In this document: positions 36,843 through 47,009 of the stretch, piece after piece
How positions within the stretch are numbered: position 1 is the stretch's first letter
Layout of the letters: every line of letters starts with the position of its first letter
Assembly: GCA_021773305.1 (NCBI GenBank)
Contig: JAJFKH010000040.1
Coordinates: forward strand, 31,658-95,657
Source of the DNA: Gammaproteobacteria bacterium
GTDB taxonomy: Bacteria; Pseudomonadota; Gammaproteobacteria; UBA1113
Direction: 5' to 3'
DNA: 64,000 nt
Translations under genes and position numbers: made by a program
Notes under the pieces: generated by a model
Database searches by the model: none
Seen by the model: the letters and a program-made list of their open reading frames with translations, nothing else
What the model was told of the DNA's origin: nothing

Positions 36843-38270
36843 ATGGAATATCGCTTTAATAACGTTCAAATATTAGCCATTGGTGATATTGTCCTTGATC
36901 GCTACATTCTCGGTGGGATCCATCGCACATCTCCTGAGGCACCTGTACCGGTTGTAGATATTGAAACAGTTGAAGAGCGCCCCGGCTGTGTGGGTAATGT
37001 TGCGATGAATATTGCTTCTCTAGCCGCCCATTGCCATTTATTGGCATTGGTTGGCGATGACAGAGAAGGAGCGTCTATCACTCACCTGCTAGAGCAACAG
37101 AGTGGGATCAGTCCCCATCTACAACTTTGTTCTAAGGAAACCATTGTAAAAACTCGAGTGGTCAGCCAACAGCAACAGTTAATCCGAATGGATAGAAATG
37201 TCGATTTTACCGATGTTGATAAACAAGCATTGTTGCAGACTTACCAGCGGATTATGCCTAAAATGCAAGCAGTGTTGGTATCAGATTATGGTAAGGGCAT
37301 TGGTAGTGATATGCTGCGGATTATTGCTTTAGCTCATGCACAGCAAAAACCTATTTTTATTGATCCTCAGGGACATGATTTTAGTCACTACCGTGGTGCA
37401 ACGGCTCTTTTGCCAAATTTCACAGAATTTCAAGGAGCTGTGGGATCTTGTGATACAGAAGAGATGATCCAAGAAAAGGGGCAGGCTCTTATTAAGACGT
37501 TGCAGCTTCAAGCGCTTCTCATTACTCGTGGGGAAGAGGGTATGACCTTGCTGGTTAAAGATGAAGATGCTGTGATGATCCCTACGTCGAATAAGGATGT
37601 TTATGATGTGACGGGGGCTAGCGATACGGTCATTGCATCATTTGCGACCGCTTTTGCAGCAGGCTACACGATGAAAATTGCGGCGCAGATAGCAAATAAT
37701 GCGGCAAGTATTGTTGTCACTAAATTAGGCACTGCAACAGTCACAGCAAAAGAGCTGCAAGGTGCTGCAGAAAAACAATGTCAGAAAATTTCTAAAGGTA
37801 TTGTGAATTTGCAACAGCTAAAGCTTGCTGTGCAGCGAGCAAAGTCTGCGGGTGAGACGGTGGTAATGACCAATGGTTGTTTTGACTTAATGCATGCAGG
37901 CCATGTAGCCTATTTGCAAGAAGCCAAAAAATTAGGCGACCGTTTGATCGTGGCGATTAATGAAGACGCAAGTATTCGACGTATTAAAGGAGAATGTCGG
38001 CCTATCCAGAATTTTAAAACTCGCTGTCAATTATTAGCAGCATTGAGTGCCGTGGATTGGGTTGTCGGTTTTTGTGAAGATACCCCAGAGAATTTATTAC
38101 GCACATTACAACCGGATATTTTAGTTAAGGGTGGTGACTATAATACTTCAGAGATTGTTGGTGGAGATATTGTGCTTCAGTATGGAGGTCGGATTGACAT
38201 TATCAAGCATGGATTTGCCGATTGTACGACCTCGTCCGTCATTGAAAAAATCAAAGTAGCAGAGCATTAA
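36843..38270 (+). CDS. hldE: Bifunctional heptose-7-phosphate kinase / heptose-1-phosphate adenylyltransferase HldE
   Basis: Makes ADP-heptose for the LPS inner core. 475 residues: an N-terminal ribokinase-like kinase (about 1-318) with VGNVAMN, LITRGEEGMT and DVTGASDT (catalytic base Asp), and a C-terminal nucleotidyltransferase (from about 340) with TNGCFDLMHAGHVAYL. Full E. coli length. Its stop overlaps the waaF ATG by one base. The organism therefore makes at least a heptose-containing LPS core. Confidence 0.96.
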   Translation: MEYRFNNVQILAIGDIVLDRYILGGIHRTSPEAPVPVVDIETVEERPGCVGNVAMNIASLAAHCHLLALVGDDREGASITHLLEQQSGISPHLQLCSKETIVKTRVVSQQQQLIRMDRNVDFTDVDKQALLQTYQRIMPKMQAVLVSDYGKGIGSDMLRIIALAHAQQKPIFIDPQGHDFSHYRGATALLPNFTEFQGAVGSCDTEEMIQEKGQALIKTLQLQALLITRGEEGMTLLVKDEDAVMIPTSNKDVYDVTGASDTVIASFATAFAAGYTMKIAAQIANNAASIVVTKLGTATVTAKELQGAAEKQCQKISKGIVNLQQLKLAVQRAKSAGETVVMTNGCFDLMHAGHVAYLQEAKKLGDRLIVAINEDASIRRIKGECRPIQNFKTRCQLLAALSAVDWVVGFCEDTPENLLRTLQPDILVKGGDYNTSEIVGGDIVLQYGGRIDIIKHGFADCTTSSVIEKIKVAEH

Positions 38271-39283
38271 TGAAAACCTTAATTGTGGGGCCTGCTTGGT
38301 TGGGGGACATGGTCATGGCTCAGGCGCTACTCCGCACTCTCCATCAGCAAGGTGCGGTAATTGATGTACTAGCACCTCAGTGGAATTTTGCTGTGTTGCA
38401 ACGCATGCCCGAAGTAAACCGAGCGATTGATATGCCCATAGGCCATGGATCTATCAAATTGGCTCAACGATATCGCATAGGTAAATCTTTGCGTGAACAA
38501 GGCTATGAGCAGGCTTTTGTGTTACCCAACTCATTCAAAGCTGCGATCATTCCTTGGGCAGCAAATATTCCTAAACGTACCGGCTGGCTAGGTGAGTGTC
38601 GTTGGGGCTTGCTGAATGATATTCGGTTATTAAATAAGAAAAAATACCCTCTGATGGTGCAGCGTTATGTTGCTTTAGCCTATGATAATGCGCAAACCTG
38701 GGATCTTCATGATTTTTTAAGACCACAGTTAACCGTGGATAAAAATGCCATTGAGGCAACATTACAAAAACATCAAGTGAATTTTGATAGTACTCGACCG
38801 ATGATGACACTTTCCCCAGGAGCGGCCTATGGTGAGACAAAACGCTGGCCGGTAGAATATTATGCTGAAGTTGCAAGAGAAAAGCTCGCACAAGGTTGGC
38901 AAGTTTGGTTGCTTGGATCCAGTCAAGACCGAGAGATCACAGCAAAAATACAACGACTTACTGAATATCGGTGCTTAGATTTTGCAGGACAATTACAGCT
39001 TGATGAAACCGTCGATTTTATTTCCTTAGGGACGATTATGATGAGCAATGATTCGGGTTTGCTCCACGTGGCTGCGGCGCTGGATGTGCCTGTTGTTGCT
39101 TTCTATGGCTCCACTAGCCCTGATTTTACGCCACCTCTCAATGATAAAGTAAAGTTATTATCAGTGCCAATGGATTGCCGTCCTTGTTTTAAGAAAACCT
39201 GCAAGTTTGGCCATATAAAATGTTTGAAAAATATTTCCCCTCAGATGGCGAAAGATGCTCTAGCAGAACTTGTTGATATTTGA
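38270..39283 (+). CDS. waaF: Lipopolysaccharide heptosyltransferase II
   Basis: GT9-family transferase that adds the second heptose to the LPS inner core. 337 residues: N-terminal VGPAWLGDMVMAQALL and TLSPGAAYGETKRWP are typical of WaaF, as is the C-terminal RPCFKKTCKFGHIKCL cysteine-bearing region. Overlaps hldE by one base (TAATG) and the following flavoprotein gene by one base, so all three are co-translated. Confidence 0.95.
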   Translation: MKTLIVGPAWLGDMVMAQALLRTLHQQGAVIDVLAPQWNFAVLQRMPEVNRAIDMPIGHGSIKLAQRYRIGKSLREQGYEQAFVLPNSFKAAIIPWAANIPKRTGWLGECRWGLLNDIRLLNKKKYPLMVQRYVALAYDNAQTWDLHDFLRPQLTVDKNAIEATLQKHQVNFDSTRPMMTLSPGAAYGETKRWPVEYYAEVAREKLAQGWQVWLLGSSQDREITAKIQRLTEYRCLDFAGQLQLDETVDFISLGTIMMSNDSGLLHVAAALDVPVVAFYGSTSPDFTPPLNDKVKLLSVPMDCRPCFKKTCKFGHIKCLKNISPQMAKDALAELVDI

Positions 39284-40464
39284 TGATAAAACAAGACGTT
39301 GTGATTATTGGGGCAGGGGCTGCCGGTTTGATGTGTGCTATTGAAGCCGCGAAACGAGATCGCAAGGTTTTGCTTCTCGATCATGCGAACAAACCCGGCA
39401 AAAAAATTTTGATGTCCGGCGGAGGCCGCTGTAATTTTACTAATAATAATATTAATTTTGAAAATTATATTTCCCACAACCCACATTTTTGTAAATCAGC
39501 CTTGAGTCAATATACTCAGTGGGATTTTATTCATTTGGTTGAGCAGTATAATATCCCTTATCATGAAAAAACCTTGGGTCAATTATTCTGTGATAATAAA
39601 TCGAAAGATATTTTACATATGCTATTGGCTGAGTGTGAGAAATATGATGTAAAAATCCAATTAAATACAACCGTTAAACGCATTGAAAAAAAAGGTGATC
39701 ATCATTATATTTTAGATGTTGATAATGAGCAGCTGTGTTGTGCCTCTTTAGTGATTGCTTCAGGAGGACTTTCTATTCCAACCATGGGCGCGAGTTCTTT
39801 TGGTTATCACGTTGCAAAACAATTTGATGTTAAGGTTTGGCCTACCCGAGCAGGCTTAGTGCCTTTTACATTAGCAGGTAAACAGAAAGAAAAATTAACG
39901 CCATTATCAGGGATTTCAACGAATGCTGTTATTTCTTGTGGAAAACAGCACTTTGCAGAAAATATATTATTAACTCATCGCGGGCTAAGCGGGCCTGGGA
40001 TATTACAAATTTCATCCTATTGGAAACCAAATCAAGACATTGAAATAAACCTTGTTCCGGGAGACAATTTATTTGACTGCTTTATCCAAGCACAGCAGAC
40101 TGAATCAAAAATAACCGTGCAAACATTACTTTCTCGATATGTGCCAAAGCGCTTGGTGACGATATTATTGGATCCTTTTATGGGGCAACAAACCATTGGA
40201 TCTTTGTTTGATAAAGATGCTGAGCGGCTTGCAAAATTATTTCACCAATGGACTATCAAGCCCAGTGGTACAGAAGGCTATCGTACTGCGGAGGTTACCT
40301 TAGGCGGTGTGGATTGCGATGCAATTTCGTCTAAAACCATGGAAGCCAAAGGGATCTCTGGATTATATTTTATTGGCGAAGTGTTAGATGTGACAGGATG
40401 GCTCGGAGGCTATAATTTTCAGTGGGCTTGGTCTTCCGGTTGGGTTTCAGGACAGGTGGTTTAA
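39283..40464 (+). CDS. HI0933/YhiN (BaiN)-family FAD-dependent oxidoreductase
   Basis: 393 residues. FAD Rossmann motif VIIGAGAAGLMCAIEAAKR and the family signature SGGGRCNFTN lie near the N terminus; TEGYRTAEVTLGGV and SGLYFIGEVLDVTGWLGGYNFQWAWSSG close the FAD domain. The ATG at 39283 overlaps the waaF stop (TGATG); a TTG at 39280 is an alternative. The cellular substrate of the family is not established. Cotranscribed with LPS core genes, with convergent overlap of 18 nt with the CPBP gene. Confidence 0.88.
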   Translation: MIKQDVVIIGAGAAGLMCAIEAAKRDRKVLLLDHANKPGKKILMSGGGRCNFTNNNINFENYISHNPHFCKSALSQYTQWDFIHLVEQYNIPYHEKTLGQLFCDNKSKDILHMLLAECEKYDVKIQLNTTVKRIEKKGDHHYILDVDNEQLCCASLVIASGGLSIPTMGASSFGYHVAKQFDVKVWPTRAGLVPFTLAGKQKEKLTPLSGISTNAVISCGKQHFAENILLTHRGLSGPGILQISSYWKPNQDIEINLVPGDNLFDCFIQAQQTESKITVQTLLSRYVPKRLVTILLDPFMGQQTIGSLFDKDAERLAKLFHQWTIKPSGTEGYRTAEVTLGGVDCDAISSKTMEAKGISGLYFIGEVLDVTGWLGGYNFQWAWSSGWVSGQVV

Positions 40465-41370
40465 TCCTGGGTAACTAAAGCATAAAAAATGGATAGTATT
40501 TAGTAAAAAATGTGCAAAAATACTAGCCTCAATGCGCTGGGTTTTGTGATAGATAAAACCGTAGCCAAAGCCTGCGAGGGTCGCGAGGAGCACGTAATGA
40601 ATACCGCCTGGAAAATGCAGTGCACCAAATAGTACCGAGGCAATAAGCCACGCTATGAAATATCGATTTTTGCCAAAGGCCACGGTCAATTGACGTTGAA
40701 TAAATCCGCGAAATAACGCTTCTTCCGCTAAGCATGTGGCGAGTAAATTATTAATTAACCAAATGGGAGAAAATACAGGAAATTTGAGATCCAGACGGAT
40801 CCAAGAAAAGCCATAGGCTACCAGAAAAACCAGTAAAATTGTTACCCCAGTAGGAAGCCAGATGCGAGTGTATTTTTTTAAAGATAAAGGATGCAAAAAG
40901 CCCAACAGAATAATTCCCATCAGCGCTTTATCCATATTGAGGTAGAGAGAGTAGGGTAGACTGTCTGGCCCTAGAGTGACTTGATTGATCATTTTTAAAT
41001 TATGGAAGCCAGGGATATTGTGGCTCATCAGGGCAATGCCCATGAGGGAAATGATAACTCCTAAGAGAATTTTTAACAGGGGAGTTGCTTTTGAAAAACT
41101 ATAGCAACTAAGGGCGAAAAGACTGAGAAAAATTAACCCAATAATTGTTATGATCCCGCTAGAGACTGCTAAGGCTATTGTACAAACACAGCTGAACCAC
41201 CATGGCTTAATTTTGCGACAAAAAGGAAACCAGAGTAGTAATGCTGTGAGATAAAGTGAGCTATAGGTTAGAGCTTGACTTGTGATCATTGTTACACCAT
41301 AATACTTTTTCTCTAAAAAATCAAAAGGGAAATGGTAGTGGTACGCATAGAGAGTCTTTCTTCTATTCAT
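40447..41370 (-). CDS. CPBP-family intramembrane metalloprotease-like protein
   Basis: 307-residue membrane protein with about eight hydrophobic segments. The CPBP (Abi) motifs are present: EEALFRGFIQRQ (motif 1, EExxxR), FGALHFPGG (FxxxH) and HFLLNTIHF (HxxxN). In bacteria such proteins are intramembrane proteases or bacteriocin-immunity-like proteins. The first 27 residues are hydrophilic and may not be translated; an internal ATG giving MITSQALTY (start about 41289) is an alternative. Confidence 0.8.
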   Translation of the reverse strand: MNRRKTLYAYHYHFPFDFLEKKYYGVTMITSQALTYSSLYLTALLLWFPFCRKIKPWWFSCVCTIALAVSSGIITIIGLIFLSLFALSCYSFSKATPLLKILLGVIISLMGIALMSHNIPGFHNLKMINQVTLGPDSLPYSLYLNMDKALMGIILLGFLHPLSLKKYTRIWLPTGVTILLVFLVAYGFSWIRLDLKFPVFSPIWLINNLLATCLAEEALFRGFIQRQLTVAFGKNRYFIAWLIASVLFGALHFPGGIHYVLLATLAGFGYGFIYHKTQRIEASIFAHFLLNTIHFLCFSYPGLNHLS

Positions 41371-41412
41371 ACTCTAATATTCAATTAAAACAGTGGGTGT
41401 AGGAGCTTTTAA

Positions 41413-42162
41413 ATGTCTGTAACTCGACTTGGAACCTTAAAAAACCCATTGGCAAATCGGCTGGTGAGTATCATTGAAGACAAGCAGTCGAACTTGTGTT
41501 TTTCTGCGGATGCGACTTCTAAAAAGGAGTTGTTAGAGCTTGCGGATCAGTTGGGGCCTAAGCTATGTATGTTTAAAACCCACATTGATATTGTGGAAGA
41601 CTTTGATCGGGATTTAACAGAGAAGCTCCAAGCGCTTGCCAAAAAACATAATTTCTTGATTTTTGAAGATCGAAAGTTCGCAGATATCGGTCATACAGTA
41701 CAATTGCAGTATGAAAAAGGTATTTACCATATTGCCGATTGGGCTGATATTATCAATGCTCATAGCGTACCTGGCCCTGGCATTATTCAAGGATTAAAAC
41801 AAGGTGGGCTTTCTAAAGGCAGAGGGTTGTTACTTTTGGCCCAAATGAGTTCTCAAGGAAGCTTGATGGATAAAAATTATGCTGAGAAAACCCTACAGAT
41901 GGCACGAGATCATGAAGACTTTGTCATGGGCTTTGTTTCCCAATCAGACTTAGGGGATGATCGATTTTTACATTTTACCCCAGGGGTCAATTTGCAGCAG
42001 GAAGGAGACACCTTGGGACAGCAATATGTGACCCCTGAAATTGCTATACGAGAGCGCGGTGCGGATGTGATTATCGTTGGTCGAGGTATTCACCGACATG
42101 CCAATCCCATTGAAGAGGCGGAACGTTATCGCTTGGCTGCTTGGCAGGCTTTGAGTCGATAA
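41413..42162 (+). CDS. pyrF: Orotidine-5'-phosphate decarboxylase, eukaryote-like type
   Basis: Final step of de novo UMP synthesis. 249 residues. The catalytic charge network is intact: Lys55 (FKTHID), Asp86, Lys88 and Asp91 in FEDRKFADIGHTV. That motif, LCFSAD at 28-33 and the downstream TPGVNL, GDTLGQQY and VGRGI blocks read like the URA3/UMPS enzyme of fungi and animals; typical gammaproteobacterial PyrF has LKFHDIPNTV at the same place. AGGAG about 8 nt upstream of the ATG fixes the start. A single gene with a housekeeping role, so a likely replacement by horizontal transfer (inference). Confidence 0.93.
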   Translation: MSVTRLGTLKNPLANRLVSIIEDKQSNLCFSADATSKKELLELADQLGPKLCMFKTHIDIVEDFDRDLTEKLQALAKKHNFLIFEDRKFADIGHTVQLQYEKGIYHIADWADIINAHSVPGPGIIQGLKQGGLSKGRGLLLLAQMSSQGSLMDKNYAEKTLQMARDHEDFVMGFVSQSDLGDDRFLHFTPGVNLQQEGDTLGQQYVTPEIAIRERGADVIIVGRGIHRHANPIEEAERYRLAAWQALSR

Positions 42163-42235
42163 TCATCCGCAATAGGTATCGTCACATTCAATAAGGATAG
42201 GTTCTTTAATTTCAAAAAGCCTAATGAAAATAATG

Positions 42236-44722
42236 CTATTTCCCTGATCTGGGTTGGGACATGGAGCCGGTATCTAATTGTAAATGCGCAGGTAATTGAT
42301 TATGGTGCTTTTGGTAATTTTCCTGTAGATGTTCAGCGATATTTGGCTCCAATTTTTCCATTAATAGCGCTAAAGTCGGCAATGGGTTTTTGGCGTTATC
42401 ACCCACAGCAATGATCTCAATGGCCAAACCTTTTTCTATCAAGGGCTTAGCTGCTGCGGCTAGTGAATCTATATCATTGTTATGATGGCCAATTTGTGCA
42501 GAAATAACTTCGTTATTGAGGGAAATAATATCTGCTGATTGACCATAATAAGCGGTAGATGCGACAATCTTGTCGCTGTAGATGGCCATGGATTGGTTAT
42601 TCATACTTAATAAATAATGTTCATTAGAATCTTTCTTATGTTGCAATATTTGCGAAGGTTCTGTTTCTTGTAATTCTTTTAATTTGTTAATAACTTTTGC
42701 ATTCAGTAACTCTTTATTTTCTTTCTGTGGATCACCTGTTACGGGTACTATACTAATTTTCTGAGGTATTCTCCTCTTACTTTTTTGAAAATGTTGAAAA
42801 GTCTTAAATTCATAATCGTGTTTTTTTCCTGTGAGCTTAACATCTTGTACTGATTTTGCATCGGATGGTTTGGAAATCAAATATTGCTGAGTCTTTTTCG
42901 AGTAGTGCCTCGGTGCTGTACCTGCGGATTTTGCGCGAATCCCTTCGGTACCCATGGTACTTAACCCCGTCATTCTTGAAACATGACCCGCACGAGCGAA
43001 AGTTTCTTGAGTGGCTTGAATATCTGCCTGGCATTGATTTTTTTTCAAGTAGTCATTGACTGCACGAGTTGCAATATGAAATTCCCCATAACCGGTTCGG
43101 TTTTCTCCACTAGCACAGCCAAACCATTGCTCGATATAAGAGACATGGTGTTTATGGTTATTATATTTATCACCAATGATATCAATAATTTTATTATTTA
43201 AAAAACAAATTTCTGTGGATAACTGAATAATATCTAACCCTCTATTTTGTAAGTCCATTGACAAAACGGTTCCTTTTTTCATTAACTGGATGTTGCGTTT
43301 TATATTATCAAGCAGTTGTATTAATAGGTCATGTAACTCTAGATTAATACCCTCATTATTTTTATCAATAGAGGGTATTTTTTTGCTTGATAATTTTACA
43401 GAGTTAGTATTACCATAAATACACCGGAAAATTTCTCCAGCATTTTTGACAATGGCTTGATTGCCTGCGTAGTTATTTTTAAATAATTTTCGATAGTGAT
43501 TTAAGCAAATATTTGAAGCGTATATTCCATGTTCGTTGTTTTCTTTAGCAGCTTCTCTTGTATAATGGACAATAGGTTTGTCGTCACCAATAAAAGGGAT
43601 TATTTTTTCTCCTGCAAATATTTTTTTAACTTGTTTAATCTGGCTGATTTTTTTTAAAACATCATCACCATGTTCACTGTTGAGTGTTGTCATGATTGTT
43701 TTTGAAGGTTTTTCTGGGTGTTGTGATTTGATGATGTCTAATTGTTGCTGCAAGCTTAAATTCGTGATGCGATGCATTTCTCCCTCAGCGTCTTGTCGTT
43801 TGATAAGATCTTGGCTTTCTCGATTTTTGTCTAGGTATACTGCTGTACCACAGTGAAAACTCTGAGTAAGTGGATTTATTTCATTTTCTTTTTCGTCATA
43901 TACTGCAACGGTTTGTTGGTAGGAGTTTTTAATGCCAATTAGAGAACTTCGCAATTGACTTGGAATGACTCTTCCTTCTATGATTTTCTCTCTATAGAAA
44001 AGTACTAATTCTTTTTCAAAATCCTGAAGATGCATAAACCAAATAGGCCCGCTAAATTCACTCGCTTTATTTTTTCCACACAAGTCATATTCTGTTTTTT
44101 GTTCATCTGTTAACTGATAAACTGGCTCATCCAGCTGGATGAAAGTTTGATTGTCTATATTTGTTAATGTGGCAATAGCAAGAGATGGATGATCCATAGA
44201 TACCCAATTTTTGGCTTTATCCAATTCTTTTTCTGCTTTTATCTTGTCATTATTACCACTTTCCCTAGCCCAAGCAAGAGAAACCATACCTACTCCCTGA
44301 TGAAAAGCATGGATTGCAGCGCTTTCAGATGTTTGCTGACTAATTTCATGCAATGCAGTCATGAGCAAGTGATACTGATTTTCATTTGTCAATAATTCTG
44401 GTTCAACGTTGTTTATTTTACACAATACTTGATAAGCGTTAATATAAGAAAGCAGAAGAATTGCATAGTCCCACTGACCTACATCTTCTGTGATAGGTGT
44501 TTCAGATAATTTTCGGGCATCACGAATAATGATGGGATTGTCATCATTATCTTTTTTGATTGAGGATGTGATATTGCGGTTTAAATCTTTTTCTGCCATT
44601 AATCCTAATGTGAACGTCCACAGTCGATCACCCCTCGTAACGTTGAGATCGGCAAGTCCTGATTTCTCTTGCTTCAGACTAGTTAAGTGTTTTTTAATAA
44701 TTTCTAAATTTTCATCTTTCAT
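42236..44722 (-). CDS. 828-residue protein with a CX5R phosphatase motif, candidate phosphoinositide phosphatase effector
   Basis: ATG at 44720-44722; no signal peptide or transmembrane helix. The first 500 residues are helical and unrecognised. Around residue 530 lies WFGCASGENRTGYGE: Cys536 and Arg542 form the CX5R loop of the protein-tyrosine/phosphoinositide phosphatase superfamily, with the CxSGxxRTG pattern of SopB/IpgD-type and Legionella SidP/SidF-type enzymes. About 40 residues later GHVSRMTGLSTMGTEGIR resembles the conserved post-catalytic segment of those proteins. The last 170 residues are of unknown role. AT-rich, single, and between pyrF and coaD. Phosphatase activity and host function are inferred. 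Confidence 0.72.
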   Translation of the reverse strand: MKDENLEIIKKHLTSLKQEKSGLADLNVTRGDRLWTFTLGLMAEKDLNRNITSSIKKDNDDNPIIIRDARKLSETPITEDVGQWDYAILLLSYINAYQVLCKINNVEPELLTNENQYHLLMTALHEISQQTSESAAIHAFHQGVGMVSLAWARESGNNDKIKAEKELDKAKNWVSMDHPSLAIATLTNIDNQTFIQLDEPVYQLTDEQKTEYDLCGKNKASEFSGPIWFMHLQDFEKELVLFYREKIIEGRVIPSQLRSSLIGIKNSYQQTVAVYDEKENEINPLTQSFHCGTAVYLDKNRESQDLIKRQDAEGEMHRITNLSLQQQLDIIKSQHPEKPSKTIMTTLNSEHGDDVLKKISQIKQVKKIFAGEKIIPFIGDDKPIVHYTREAAKENNEHGIYASNICLNHYRKLFKNNYAGNQAIVKNAGEIFRCIYGNTNSVKLSSKKIPSIDKNNEGINLELHDLLIQLLDNIKRNIQLMKKGTVLSMDLQNRGLDIIQLSTEICFLNNKIIDIIGDKYNNHKHHVSYIEQWFGCASGENRTGYGEFHIATRAVNDYLKKNQCQADIQATQETFARAGHVSRMTGLSTMGTEGIRAKSAGTAPRHYSKKTQQYLISKPSDAKSVQDVKLTGKKHDYEFKTFQHFQKSKRRIPQKISIVPVTGDPQKENKELLNAKVINKLKELQETEPSQILQHKKDSNEHYLLSMNNQSMAIYSDKIVASTAYYGQSADIISLNNEVISAQIGHHNNDIDSLAAAAKPLIEKGLAIEIIAVGDNAKNPLPTLALLMEKLEPNIAEHLQENYQKHHNQLPAHLQLDTGSMSQPRSGK

Positions 44723-44887
44723 GAGTAAAAGTCTATCAAAAGTTTATTAATTGAGCCTGAACAAAAAAAATACTCCCCCTTGTTCTGTGAATATAATATT
44801 AACAGAGCTTTTCAAAGAGAGGAGCGTGGTGGATTTTTGCCTTGATTTACAGGATAATGAGTCAGCATTTTAATTGTGAGAGTGATT

Positions 44888-45629
<742 letters not shown>

Positions 45630-45644
45630 AATTGCTGCTTTACG

Positions 45645-47009
45645 CTAAATCCACTGCAATGCTTCTTCCAAGGTTGCAACCGGCATGATTTCTAATTCTC
45701 CTGAAAATTTTTGGGATGCATTTCCTTTAGGGATAATCGCCTTTTTAAAGCCAATTTTTTCTGCTTCTCGGAGCCGTTCTTGCCCTGATTGCACGGGACG
45801 TATTTCTCCAGCCAAGCCAACTTCGCCAAAAACAATTAAATCATTTGGCAGTGGCCTATCTCGAAGGCTTGAAATAACGGCAAATAATAAACCAAGATCA
45901 GCGGCTGTCTCGGTGACTTTAACACCACCCACCACATTGATAAAAACATCTTGATTGTAACTGGCGACACCACCGTGGCGATGGAGTACAGCAAGTAGCA
46001 TGGCGAGACGGTTGTGATCGAGTCCTAGGGCCACCCGCCTAGGATTTCCCAAATGGCTTTCATCCACGAGGGCTTGTAATTCAATTAATAGGGGGCGACT
46101 GCCTTCCCAGGAAACAATCACTGCACTGCCGGAAACCGCTTGTTGTTGGTTTTGTAAAAAAATGGCGGAAGGATTGCTGATCCCTTTCAAACCATTTTCT
46201 GTCATGGCAAATACGCCTAATTCATTGACTGCGCCAAAGCGGTTTTTTACTGCGCGGAGCATGCGAAACCGGCTATCTGTACGTCCTTCAAAGTATAAAA
46301 CAGTATCCACCATATGTTCGAGTACCCGAGGGCCTGCTAAGGTTCCCTCTTTGGTGACATGGCCTACAAGAAAGATGGCGATATTTGTTTGCTTAGCAAA
46401 ACGAACCAGTTGCGCGGTACTTTCTCGAAGTTGTCCCACAGCACCTGGAGCAGTTTGTAATAGATCCGTAAAAACGGTTTGGATGGAATCAACCACCATC
46501 ACCTGAGGCTTTTCTTTTTCTGCTGTGGCAATAATTTTCTCAATTTGGGTTTCTGCTAGGATCAATAATTTTTCTTCGGGAAGTCTTAAGCGTTGAGCGC
46601 GAAGCCTTACTTGTTGTAATGATTCTTCTCCAGAAACATAAAGTACTTTTAATTGTTGACTAAGTTCTGCCATGGTTTGCAGTAGTAGTGTGGATTTCCC
46701 AATGCCGGGATCACCACCAATCAATACCACCGATCCGGTAACCAATCCACCGCCTAAAACATGGTCTAACTCGGATAAGCCACAGCTGAGGCGAGGGGTT
46801 TCATTTAAGGTGACTTCAGAGAGCAAAGTGACCTGGTTGTCAGTTGCAGCGGCATAACCTGAAAAGCGGTTCTTTGAGGTAGGTGAGGATATTGAGGCGG
46901 GTTCTTCGCTAATGGTATTCCAAGCACCGCAATCGCCACATTGGCCGGCCCATTTCGATGCTTGGCTTCCGCAAGATTGGCAAACAAAAAATATTTTTGC
47001 CTTTGTCAT
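45645..47009 (-). CDS. radA: DNA repair protein RadA
   Basis: Hexameric DnaB-like helicase that promotes branch migration in recombination. 454 residues: a C4 zinc finger (CQSCGSQASKWAGQCGDC), a RecA-like ATPase with Walker A GDPGIGKSTLLL, the RadA-specific KNRFG motif and a C-terminal Lon-protease-like domain (VGGVKVTETAADLGL, GEVGLAGEIRPV). Immediately follows the glycine-zipper lipoprotein gene without a gap, probably read from the same transcript. Confidence 0.95.
   Translation of the reverse strand: MTKAKIFFVCQSCGSQASKWAGQCGDCGAWNTISEEPASISSPTSKNRFSGYAAATDNQVTLLSEVTLNETPRLSCGLSELDHVLGGGLVTGSVVLIGGDPGIGKSTLLLQTMAELSQQLKVLYVSGEESLQQVRLRAQRLRLPEEKLLILAETQIEKIIATAEKEKPQVMVVDSIQTVFTDLLQTAPGAVGQLRESTAQLVRFAKQTNIAIFLVGHVTKEGTLAGPRVLEHMVDTVLYFEGRTDSRFRMLRAVKNRFGAVNELGVFAMTENGLKGISNPSAIFLQNQQQAVSGSAVIVSWEGSRPLLIELQALVDESHLGNPRRVALGLDHNRLAMLLAVLHRHGGVASYNQDVFINVVGGVKVTETAADLGLLFAVISSLRDRPLPNDLIVFGEVGLAGEIRPVQSGQERLREAEKIGFKKAIIPKGNASQKFSGELEIMPVATLEEALQWI

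Noticed and set aside
44805..44813. GTTAATATT upstream of the 828-residue gene, resembling one half of a Legionella PmrA box
   Set aside because: Only one half-site is present and no second repeat with the proper 2-bp gap follows, so regulation by a PmrA-like protein is not supported.
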